A DNA stretch of 64,000 nt from Microbulbifer sp. VAAF005 (GTDB taxonomy: Bacteria > Pseudomonadota > Gammaproteobacteria > Pseudomonadales > Cellvibrionaceae): NCBI RefSeq assembly GCF_030012985.1, contig NZ_CP120233.1, positions 620,001 through 684,000 of the forward strand, given 5' to 3'. Below, in pieces: positions 40,596 to 47,889 of the stretch. The position numbers and the translations under genes are program-made. How positions within the stretch are numbered: the stretch's first letter is position 1; the number at the start of each line of letters is the position of its first letter. The notes beneath the pieces were generated by a model that saw only the letters and a program-made list of their open reading frames with translations, was not told the DNA's origin and did not search any database.

Positions 40596-41861
40596 CTGGA
40601 CACCCACAAAAGTCGTCGCTTTAAGTGCCACAAATATTGACACAGTAGAGATGCTAGGATCAAATACTGTATAAATATACATACCGATAAAGATTCATGC
40701 CCTTACCTCGTAGCGCACAAGTCTCGTTAGACACCACTCCCTATTACCATTGCGTGTCCCGCTGCGTACGAAGGGCGTTTCTGTGTGGTAGAGATATGAA
40801 GTCTGGTAATGACTATGAGCATCGCCGCGAGTGGATTGAATCCAGAGTGCATAATCTAGCTTCAATCTTTGCCCTTGATATCGCTGCCTATGCAGTTATG
40901 AGTAATCACTACCATATCGTACTTTATATCGACAAAGAGAAAGCGCTGAATTGGCCGGATACCGAGGTCATTATCCGTTGGCAGAAACTATTCAAAGCTT
41001 CCAATTTGGCCCGTCGCTACCTTCAAGGGGACACTCTCGATCACTGTGAGATGAGAAAACTAAAGGAAATCATCGCTCTATGGCGAGATCGCTTGATGGA
41101 TCTTAGCTGGTTTATGCGTTGCTTAAACGAGTCTATCGCCCGCCAGGCCAATGCCGAAGATAATTGTACAGGCCGCTTCTGGGAAGGTCGTTTCAAGTCC
41201 CAGGCTTTATTAGATGAAAGAGCCCTTGCTGCCTGTATGGCCTATGTCGACCTCAACCCTATCCGTGCCAATATGGCAAAAACACCAGAAGACTCTAATC
41301 ATACCTCGATCCAACAACGTATTCGTGCAGCAATCTTAGGTGAACAACCCAAAGAACTTCTACCACTTGTAGGTGGAGAGCCCCTAAATATGCCTAAAGG
41401 GCTTCCCTTTCAGTTGGATCACTATTTGGAGCTAGTGGACTGGAGTGGTCGACATCTAGACCCCAGAAAACGAGGTTATATTGCTGAAAGCACGCCACCC
41501 ATCCTCAAACGACTAGGCATTTCACCAAAACACTGGCTATACCTCAACAGAAACTTTGAAAGTCGCTTCAAAGGATTGGTGGGATCAGTGGAGACAGTAC
41601 AACAAGCCTGTATACAGCTCAATAAACGCTGGGTGCACGGTATAGGCGACTGTCGGCGCTTCCTTTCTGCAGCATCCTGCTAGTTACCACCCAATCTATC
41701 GATACTTCTCCTCCCGGCTTGTATCCAAACCACGATTTTCCAACCCCTAGTATATTTTCTCAGTCTTTCACTGCACCTTAACACTAAACCAGAAAGAAAT
41801 AGTCGCTAGGGCTGGTACTAACAGCACCGCTCGCACCTCTCTCTAATCTTTGGGTGTCCAG
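40596..41861 (+). mobile_element. complete Y1-transposase element copy B (1266 bp)
   Basis: CTGGACACCCA (40596-40606) and TGGGTGTCCAG (41851-41861) bound the element. The left flank is RHS A' cut at the codon corresponding to 53807 in the intact copy. The right flank (from 41874) is a diverged Y1 fragment, not the rest of RHS, so the insertion was followed by deletion or recombination. Confidence 0.85.
40697..41683 (+). CDS. Y1 (HUH) transposase, REP-associated/IS200-like, copy B
   Basis: The 328-residue intact transposase is almost identical to copy A (for example M51V and L107R). It keeps the HUH pair H71/H73 and the catalytic Tyr183 region 'AYVDLNPIRANM'. The near-identity of copies A, B and C points to recent amplification or gene conversion. 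The start ATG is 101 bases inside the left end, as in copy A. Confidence 0.9.
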   Translation: MPLPRSAQVSLDTTPYYHCVSRCVRRAFLCGRDMKSGNDYEHRREWIESRVHNLASIFALDIAAYAVMSNHYHIVLYIDKEKALNWPDTEVIIRWQKLFKASNLARRYLQGDTLDHCEMRKLKEIIALWRDRLMDLSWFMRCLNESIARQANAEDNCTGRFWEGRFKSQALLDERALAACMAYVDLNPIRANMAKTPEDSNHTSIQQRIRAAILGEQPKELLPLVGGEPLNMPKGLPFQLDHYLELVDWSGRHLDPRKRGYIAESTPPILKRLGISPKHWLYLNRNFESRFKGLVGSVETVQQACIQLNKRWVHGIGDCRRFLSAASC

Positions 41862-41873
41862 GAAAAATATTGG

Positions 41874-42230
41874 AATTTGCCTAAAGGGTTGCCCTTTCAG
41901 CTCGACTACTATTTGGAGCTAGTAGGCTGGAGTGGTCGACATTTAGTCCCTAAAGGTGGGACTGCATTGCAGAATGCACGACTCCTATCCTCGAACGGCG
42001 GGGTATTTATCTAAACACTGGGGCTATACACCCAGCTAATTCCCAGCCAATCCCTCAATACTTCTCCCTCTCGCGAACCCAAAATTCATGGGATTCGACC
42101 CCCAAGCGGGGTTTTTCAGCATTTTACCGTGTCTTAAATCTCAATTGATAAGAACTATCCTCCAGTGCAGGCACCTGTAACATTACTGGAGCATCGCTCT
42201 AATCTACGGGCGTCCTGAACTGTGCTTGTT
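41874..42230 (+). pseudogene. diverged Y1 3' fragment (duplicate of 34850-35215)
   Basis: 'LPKGLPFQLDYYLELVGWSG' is followed by stops and the element-type tail ending TCTACGGGCGTCCTGAACTG. Together with the membrane gene behind it, this is a segmental duplicate of 34850-35460. Confidence 0.65.
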
Positions 42231-42237
42231 TTAGAAA

Positions 42238-42438
42238 TTAATATTTTTTCAGAGTTTTCTTAGATTTTCTTTTTTCTAAAGAATAGAAAATTACTGCCAA
42301 TATAGATCCAACAATAACGCCTCCTCCCGTCCACACCATTAAACTAGAATCAACGGTCCCTTTCTGCCCCAAAGCAAAACCGATAAATCCTAACAGACTG
42401 CACCAAAAAAGTAGCCTTTTAAGAAAAAATCTATTCAT
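42238..42438 (-). CDS. two-helix membrane immunity protein for the papain-like toxin
   Basis: The 66-residue membrane protein has two helices ('LKRLLFWCSLLGFIGFALG' and 'GGGVIVGSILAVIFYSLEKR') and a Lys-rich C-terminus. Its start overlaps the toxin's last codons by 8 bp, so the two are translationally coupled. Unlike the copy at 35222, its toxin partner is complete. Immunity by so small a membrane protein is unusual for a papain-like enzyme. Confidence 0.75.
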   Translation of the reverse strand: MNRFFLKRLLFWCSLLGFIGFALGQKGTVDSSLMVWTGGGVIVGSILAVIFYSLEKRKSKKTLKKY

Positions 42439-42808
42439 TTAATCTTTCCCTGTTATTTTCCCAAGGATCAAGCAATATACGGGTAAATTCATACCCCAAA
42501 GGATATCCCTCAACCCATTGGTGAGGGAATATATGATTAGTGGTTCCAACCTCATAAATAATTTCAAACCGCCAGCGCTCATTTAAACTATTGTAGAAAT
42601 CTGAATCATAAAGTTGATCGATTAAGTGTAGGGCTTGATCTCCACAACCATAATAGCTAGGGCAAAACGGTAAACTACTTTCAAAATTATTCAACCAGCC
42701 ATTCACTCGACCAGCACCGGGTCTACGCAAGCCGTTTTCAGTCATTGCACGAACAACTTGATCAAATTTCCTCTCAATCATGGACAGATCATCCTCAACC
42801 TTTTGTGC
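42431..42808 (-). CDS. orphan toxin C-terminal cassette, papain-like cysteine protease candidate
   Basis: It is open from the junction AQKVEDD (42799-42809), 15 bases after the previous immunity stop. A Cys at a helix start ('CPSYYGCGDQALHLIDQL'), a His ('TNHIFPHQWVEGYPLG') and an Asp ('TRILLDPWENN') follow in papain order (Cys, His, Asp). This is the pattern of papain-like polymorphic toxins. Assignment is by motif order only. A start at ATG 42781 is possible, but normally it would be read as the tail of an RHS protein. The immunity gene overlaps by 8 bp. Confidence 0.65.
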   Translation of the reverse strand, partial: AQKVEDDLSMIERKFDQVVRAMTENGLRRPGAGRVNGWLNNFESSLPFCPSYYGCGDQALHLIDQLYDSDFYNSLNERWRFEIIYEVGTTNHIFPHQWVEGYPLGYEFTRILLDPWENNRERLNE

Positions 42809-42820
42809 AAATGTCGTAAT

Positions 42821-43216
42821 TTATAAGGAAGCCACCATCTTTAAGTGCCCGTTAGATTCTTTATAAATCTTTAATCCGCACTTGAATGAACCTAAAAACC
42901 ATGTCCCACAAGCAATCCAATATTCAGCATCACATCCCTTTAAAAGGAATACATCTTGAATATCTGACACTTTCCAACGTAACTTACCTTTAAATAGATT
43001 ATTATTTTGTATATCTAGAACCTTTATATTATTGCTTTCCGCCCAAGACTTAATTTCTTTTCTAAAGTAATTAGACCTTATTAACAATGCAATATACGGA
43101 AGTGCCCCAAACATTATAAATAAAAATAAAATCAGATTAGCTCCCAATTTAGGATTATAGATATAGCCTAACTTTCCCAAGCTAACAGATATAATTAAAA
43201 CTAAAACTAACCTCAT
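42821..43216 (-). CDS. membrane protein, probable immunity partner of the 43218-43745 toxin
   Basis: 131 residues with two N-terminal helices ('LVLVLIISVSLGKLGYIY', 'LILFLFIMFGALPYIALLI') followed by a soluble basic domain ('LFKGKLRWKVSDIQDVFLLK'). It starts one base after the toxin stop. A topology of two helices plus cytosolic domain suits protection of the inner membrane. The family is not recognised. Confidence 0.7.
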   Translation of the reverse strand: MRLVLVLIISVSLGKLGYIYNPKLGANLILFLFIMFGALPYIALLIRSNYFRKEIKSWAESNNIKVLDIQNNNLFKGKLRWKVSDIQDVFLLKGCDAEYWIACGTWFLGSFKCGLKIYKESNGHLKMVASL

Positions 43217-43217
43217 T

Positions 43218-43745
43218 TTATAACTCCAACGCTATAAAGTCTCTCAAAGATGGCGAAACAACGTTTAAAGCTCCTCGCTCACCTATGGCCACTCCTCCCC
43301 CGATCCCTAGACCAGCCCCCAGAAATCCACCAGCAGAAATCGCCCCATTCGCGTAATCTACGGCATATGATCCTGCTGGCCCACCAACATCCCACGGAAT
43401 CGCCGCAAATCCAATGGCTGTACGACTTGAGGATGTAGAAAACCCAGACTCCAACTGAGTAGGAGATTTACCAAAGCTTACTCCCCTAGTAGCAGCACCA
43501 CCAATCCCTATTCCTGCAGCAAATGCACCCGACAGCTGAAAATAGACTTTTGAGTTAAGTAAATCACTTGGATCAATGGATAAACCAATTGCACCACTAC
43601 CTTCCAGGCAAAAAAGAATACCGCAACCAATTAGAGAACCACTTAGCAACCCTAATTGGACTGTTCCACCTGAACTTATCAAGTTACTCAATCCATCAGT
43701 GAGGTCACGCCAATGATCGCTAAAAGATCCACCTAGCTTTTGTGC
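43218..43745 (-). CDS. orphan toxin C-terminal cassette, Gly-rich membrane-active candidate
   Basis: Open from the junction AQKLGGS (43736-43746), 18 bases after the previous immunity stop, for about 175 residues. It is dominated by Gly/Ala/Ser hydrophobic stretches ('GLLSGSLIGCGILFCLEGSG', 'LSGAFAAGIGIGGAATRG', 'GGFLGAGLGIGGGVAIGE'), resembling beta-barrel or glycine-zipper membrane toxins. There is no catalytic motif. Pairing with a membrane immunity protein supports a pore-forming role (inference). Confidence 0.6.
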   Translation of the reverse strand, partial: AQKLGGSFSDHWRDLTDGLSNLISSGGTVQLGLLSGSLIGCGILFCLEGSGAIGLSIDPSDLLNSKVYFQLSGAFAAGIGIGGAATRGVSFGKSPTQLESGFSTSSSRTAIGFAAIPWDVGGPAGSYAVDYANGAISAGGFLGAGLGIGGGVAIGERGALNVVSPSLRDFIALEL

Positions 43746-43760
43746 ATGCGGGCTGCGCGC

Positions 43761-44165
43761 TTATATCAATATCAAAGCGCAAGTTGTTACAACAAATACC
43801 ATAACGAACCATGGATAATTCTTCACAAATTTCCTATACATTCCAGGTGGCGTATTGTGCCATATCCGCTGAATCTCAGATTCAGATAAGTTTGTACTGC
43901 TCCAGACAAAAATTGGAATTCCGATCAACAATAAAATTACCACCCCCTTCCCCCACAAGAAAACTTCTTCACCAAAAAAACCTGCTCTAGACAACAAAAT
44001 TGTAGCGACCGATAAAAAAGGAATTACATTAAGCACCACCATAGCGCTAACATGTATCATAGAGTTAAAGCGCAGGTCAGAAGAAAAACGCTTATCGTCC
44101 CGAAGAGAACACCAAGTTTTTGAATACAAAACTCGGATAAAATTTTTAATATTCAGACATGTCAT
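43761..44165 (-). CDS. three-helix membrane immunity protein for the 44169-44612 toxin
   Basis: 134 residues with three hydrophobic helices ('MVVLNVIPFLSVATILLS', 'GVVILLLIGIPIFVW', 'PWFVMVFVVTTCALILI'). It begins 3 bp after the toxin stop in the same direction. I infer an inner-membrane immunity protein from the position. Confidence 0.7.
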   Translation of the reverse strand: MTCLNIKNFIRVLYSKTWCSLRDDKRFSSDLRFNSMIHVSAMVVLNVIPFLSVATILLSRAGFFGEEVFLWGKGVVILLLIGIPIFVWSSTNLSESEIQRIWHNTPPGMYRKFVKNYPWFVMVFVVTTCALILI

Positions 44166-44168
44166 CTT

Positions 44169-44612
44169 CTACGGATTTCTCGAATCAGCATGGTAATTTC
44201 CATTAGCAAGGATGCCTACTATTCCAACGGGAATGGTAACAATGTGTGGAGGAGCCATCATTAACGCACCGTAAAAACCATTAATCGCTGATGCTCTAGC
44301 GGCTCTATAGTCACCTTTAGACGCGCTAACGGTGTAATTATAGGTTTCCAAGCCATAGTTGAAATAGCCTAACCCACTGCCCGCTCGACCCAAATATTTT
44401 GAGGTGGACACAGACTTTTGGTAAGAAGATATATCCATACCATAATAAAAGGGAGTTCTGGGAATCCTGCTACCATTTGCCATCAATACCGTCCTTTCCG
44501 TCGCCAACATTAATCCTGAAACTGTGGCTATAGTTCCTGCCCACCCAAACGGGTCATCTACTGTATTCCATCCGGCACATGCCATTGGTACTTCGCAACT
44601 GTTCTTTTGTGC
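44169..44612 (-). CDS. orphan toxin C-terminal cassette, small-residue-rich, family unknown
   Basis: Open from the junction AQKNSCEV (44603-44613) for about 147 residues. It starts 'MACAGWNTVDDPFGWAG', with hydrophobic/Gly stretches ('TIATVSGLMLATERTVLM', 'YLGRAGSGLGYFNYGLE', 'TIPVGIVGILANG'). It has no catalytic motif. The membrane-type partner suggests a membrane target. Unlike the neighbouring cassettes, its junction is not in frame with the preceding immunity stop. Confidence 0.6.
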   Translation of the reverse strand, partial: AQKNSCEVPMACAGWNTVDDPFGWAGTIATVSGLMLATERTVLMANGSRIPRTPFYYGMDISSYQKSVSTSKYLGRAGSGLGYFNYGLETYNYTVSASKGDYRAARASAINGFYGALMMAPPHIVTIPVGIVGILANGNYHADSRNP

Positions 44613-44620
44613 ATAAGACT

Positions 44621-45189
44621 CTACCTTTGATCAAGGTAGTCGATAAGGCTCTCCAAACTTACATAGGTATTAAATGTATCTGGGTATGTGCTATCGGATT
44701 TTGCAAAGCTCTTGACTAAACTAGAGTTAACATTCTCTTCAATGTAGACCCACTTTCCTTGTTTTCCTTCCACATTTGGGAGAATTTTAAGTGCGTTAGA
44801 TTCTCCAAGAGGATTTCCTTTCAATCTTTTTTCACATTTTTCATACTTCCTTTCATATGCTTTAGGCCAGTCAACATACAAACTATTTTCATCAGATAAA
44901 TCACCAAAGAGAATCAACAGCCCCCTCCAACATCAAGGGAAAAAGGAGAAGAAAACTCTAGAGTTTTACGCTCGAAGCTTCCCTTCAAAACCATGTTAAC
45001 TCTCGCAGAGTAGTTGATACCACACGTATAGGTTTTACCATCATATTCAAAGTTTTTCTCCTTAGCAGAAACAACTTTGACTTTTATAATACTAGAGCTC
45101 TTTGATAAAAATTTACTTTCAAAAGTATCCTCCTCAGAATTCACGCATACGCAAATAAAGCATAAAAATAATAAACTAAAATATTTCAT
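44621..45189 (-). CDS. exported probable immunity protein of the zincin toxin, NTR/TIMP-like candidate (one-base frameshift)
   Basis: ATG at 45189 with GGAGA upstream gives a signal peptide ('MKYFSLLFLCFICVCVNSEE') and a beta-rich domain: 'SIIKVKVVSAKEKNFEY', 'CGINYSARVNMVLKGSF', 'FSSPFSLDVGGG'. A G5 tract (complement of 44922-44926) shifts the frame; one more G continues it as 'LLILFGDLSDENSLYVD' to 44621, 189 residues in all. Strand order, the Cys and 'KG...' followed by 'GG.LLIL' resemble bacterial netrin/TIMP-like domains. TIMPs inhibit zinc metallopeptidases, and the neighbour is a HExxH toxin, a suggestive pairing (inference). Confidence 0.55.
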
Positions 45190-45386
45190 TATAAATTCTC
45201 CTTGCATAAGCATCTGCGGCTCTTTCAGCCCTATTTGTTTGATAAACCCGTCCCCGTCTAGCGTTTAATGCTGATTGCGAATGATGTCCATATTCATGCA
45301 GCATCGTACGTACTGCATCTCTAACAGTATTAACACTACCCGCATACATTTGTACTGGCCCGTTCGCCATCGTCTTATTAGCAAAA
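45176..45386 (-). CDS. zincin (HExxH) toxin C-terminus, truncated by Y1 copy C
   Basis: About 70 codons remain: 'FANKTMANGPVQMYAG', then 'VRTMLHEYGHHSQSALNARR' containing HEYGH (HExxH), and 'NRAERAADAYARRIYNEIF' with a Glu/Asp-rich helix that may give the third zinc ligand. The 5' part, including any junction, was removed where the left end of Y1 copy C (45389) was joined, so it cannot be expressed as an RHS tail. The immunity gene start overlaps its end by 14 bp. Confidence 0.75.
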
Positions 45387-45629
45387 TTCTGGACACCCAC
45401 AAAAGTCGTCGCTTTAAGTGCCACAAATATTGACACAGTAGAGATGCTGGGATCAAATACTGTATAAATATACATACCGATAAAGATTCATGCCCTTACC
45501 TCGTAGCGCACAAGTCTCGTTAGACACCACTCCCTATTACCATTGCGTGTCCCGCTGCGTACGAAGTGTAGTGGTCTAATCCTTCCGGACACTTCGTTAA
45601 GATGGTAAAACTACCTAGCGAGGTGAAGT

Positions 45630-45920
45630 ATGACAACAAAAGGTACACGCCGGAAATTCAAGCCGGAGTTCAAGAAAGACGCCGTAGCTCTTGTCTCAGA
45701 ACAAGGGTATTCGATTTCCAAGGCCGCAGAGGCTGTAGGAACCACTGCTAACAATCTGCGACGCTGGATAAAGGAGCTGGAGCAGGAAGAGAGCGGAGTA
45801 AGGTTGGATTCGGGCGAACGAGCTGAACTGGATCAACTGCGACGTGAAGTAAAGCAATTGCGGATGGAGAAGGAAATCCTAAAAAAGGCCAGCGCCTTCT
45901 TTGCGAAAGAAATGAAATAA
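45630..45920 (+). CDS. IS3-family OrfA, helix-turn-helix protein
   Basis: The 96-residue protein has HTH ('FKPEFKKDAVALVSEQGYSI', 'AAEAVGTTANNLRRWIKE') and leucine zipper ('LRREVKQLRMEKEILKKA') segments. The slippery heptamer A_AAA_AAG lies at 45881-45887 in the zero frame, 33 bases before the stop, in the position used for -1 frameshifting to make OrfAB. Confidence 0.93.
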   Translation: MTTKGTRRKFKPEFKKDAVALVSEQGYSISKAAEAVGTTANNLRRWIKELEQEESGVRLDSGERAELDQLRREVKQLRMEKEILKKASAFFAKEMK

Positions 45921-45964
45921 AGTACGAATTTATTAAAAAGCAGCAAGGTAGCTTTCCAGTTAGA

Positions 45965-46768
45965 GTGCTCTGCCGAGTAATGCAAGTAAATAAGAGCAGC
46001 TATTACGAATGGTGTCGTCGTAGTGATAGCCCAATAGATGGCCAGATTTGGCAACTATGCCATCGATTGAAGGCCTTATTTGCAGAATCTCGTGAGAGTC
46101 TCGGAAGCCGTCGGTTAATGAAGCTGTTGCGCAAAGAAGGCTTTGAAATTGGGCGTTATCGAGTCCGCAAACTCATGAAAAAGCTCGGCTTGGTAGTAAA
46201 ACAGAAGAAGCGATTTACACTAACCACAAATAGCAAGCACCAACTGCCAGTTGCTGAGAATCTTCTAAATAGGGATTTCTCACCGAGTGCTAAAAATCAA
46301 GTTTGGACTACGGATATTACCTATATCTGGACTTTGCAGGGTTGGTTATACCTAGCAGTGGTAATTGATCTTTATTCACGCCGGATTGTTGGCTGGCACT
46401 TAGACCGCCAGATGGAGACGGCCCTGGCAAGTCGTGCACTGGTTATGGCTATCAATTTGCGCACCCCAACAAAAGGTCTGCTGCATCACTCTGATCGAGG
46501 TAGCCAGTATGCCAGCCATAGCTACCAAGCGCTACTAAAGCAGCATGGAATGGTGTGCTCAATGAGCCGCAAGGGAAATTGTTGGGACAATGCACCTACT
46601 GAGCGTTTTTTTAGTAGCCTGAAGCGGGAATGGTTAACAGGAAACCTCTATCCGACAAGGGAGGGTGCGATAACAGACGTGAGGGCCTATATTGCGTATT
46701 ACAATTCACGCAGGATACATACAACACTGGGGGACGTAACCCCTATCGAATTTGAAAAATGTGCTTAG
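45965..46768 (+). CDS. IS3-family transposase OrfB (DDE integrase core)
   Basis: 267 residues from GTG/ATG region; the -1 frame continues upstream to the slip site through 'EIKYEFIKKQQGSFPVRVLC', so the active form is OrfAB. HTH_21 ('MQVNKSSYYEWCRR') precedes the rve core: first D in 'WTTDITYIWTLQGWLYLAV', second D in 'LLHHSDRGSQYAS', Glu in 'NAPTERFFSSLKREW'. The end 'YYNSRRIHTTLGDVTPIEFE' is standard for the IS150 group. Confidence 0.93.
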   Translation: MLCRVMQVNKSSYYEWCRRSDSPIDGQIWQLCHRLKALFAESRESLGSRRLMKLLRKEGFEIGRYRVRKLMKKLGLVVKQKKRFTLTTNSKHQLPVAENLLNRDFSPSAKNQVWTTDITYIWTLQGWLYLAVVIDLYSRRIVGWHLDRQMETALASRALVMAINLRTPTKGLLHHSDRGSQYASHSYQALLKQHGMVCSMSRKGNCWDNAPTERFFSSLKREWLTGNLYPTREGAITDVRAYIAYYNSRRIHTTLGDVTPIEFEKCA

Positions 46769-47889
46769 GAAAGTGTCCGGTTGGAGTTGACCACAACAAA
46801 GGGCGTTTCTGTGTGGTAGAGATATGAAGTCTGGTAATGACTATGAGTATCGCCGCGAGTGGATTGAATCCAGAATGCATAATCTAGCTTCAATCTTTGC
46901 CCTTGATATCGCTGCCTATGCAGTTATGAGTAATCACTACCATATCGTACTTTATATCGACAAAGAGAAAGCGCTGAATTGGCCGGATACCGAGGTCATT
47001 ATCCGCTGGCAGAAACTATTCAAAGCTTCCAATTTGGCCCGTCGCTACCTTCAAGGGAACACTCTCGATCACTGTGAGATGAGAAAACTAAAGGAAATCA
47101 TCGCTCTATGGCGAGATCGCTTGATGGATCTTAGCTGGTTTATGCGTTGCTTAAACGAGTCTATCGCCCGCCAGGCCAATGCCGAAGATAATTGTACAGG
47201 CCGCTTCTGGGAAGGTCGTTTCAAGTCCCAGGCTTTATTAGATGAAAGAGCCCTTGCTGCCTGTATGGCCTATGTCGACCTCAACCCTATCCGTGCCAAT
47301 ATGGCAAAAACACCAGAAGACTCTAATCATACCTCGATCCAACAACGTATTCGTGCAGTAATCTTAGGTGAACAACCCAAAGAACTTCTACCACTTGTAG
47401 GTGGAGAGCGCCTAAATATGCCTAAAGGGCTTCCCTTTCAGTTGGATCACTATTTGGAGCTAGTGGACTGGAGTGGTCGACATCTAGACCCCAGAAAACG
47501 AGGTTATATTGCTGAAAGCACGCCACCCATCCTCAAACAACTAGGCATCTCACCAAAACACTGGCTATACCTCAACAGAAACTTTGAAAGTCGCTTCAAA
47601 GGATTGGTGGGATCAGTGGAGACAGTACAACAAGCCTGTATACAGCTCAATAAACGCTGGGTGCACGGTATAGGCGACTGTCGGCGCTTCCTTTCTGCAG
47701 CATCCTGCTAGTTACCACCCAATCTATCGATACTTCTCCTCCCGGCTTGTATCCAAACCACGATTTTCCAACCCCTAGTATATTTTCTCAGTCTTTCACT
47801 GCACCTTAACACTAAATCAGAAAGAAATAGTCGCTAGAGCTGGTACTAACAACACAGCCCGCACCTCTCTCTAATCTTTGGGTGTCCAG

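Larger units (their letters stand above)
45567..46798 (+). mobile_element. complete IS3-family (IS150-like) insertion sequence (1232 bp)
   Basis: Inverted ends TGTAGTGGTC and TGTTGTGGTC extend imperfectly for about 28 bp (both reach CCGGACACTT). The 3-bp target duplication AAG (45564-45566, 46799-46801) is confirmed by the uninterrupted Y1 copies A and B. orfA and orfB are intact with a canonical slip site. The insertion is therefore younger than the Y1 amplification. Confidence 0.92.
45490..47711 (+). pseudogene. Y1 transposase copy C, disrupted by IS3
   Basis: Codons 1 to about 26 lie at 45490-45566 and the rest at 46799-47711 (an open stretch begins with ATG at 46824, 295 residues, HUH pair and catalytic Tyr both present). 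The IS3 insertion in codon ~26 separates the first beta strand and 'YYHCVSRC' motif, so the enzyme is probably inactive unless the shorter form works. Confidence 0.85.
45389..47889 (+). mobile_element. Y1-transposase element copy C, interrupted by an IS3 element
   Basis: CTGGACACCCA (45389-45399) and TGGGTGTCCAG (47879-47889) bound it. Removing the IS3 (45567-46798) and its 3-bp duplication leaves 1266 bp, identical in length to copies A and B. The left flank is a cut zincin toxin; the right flank is a cut group II intron RT gene. Confidence 0.85.
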
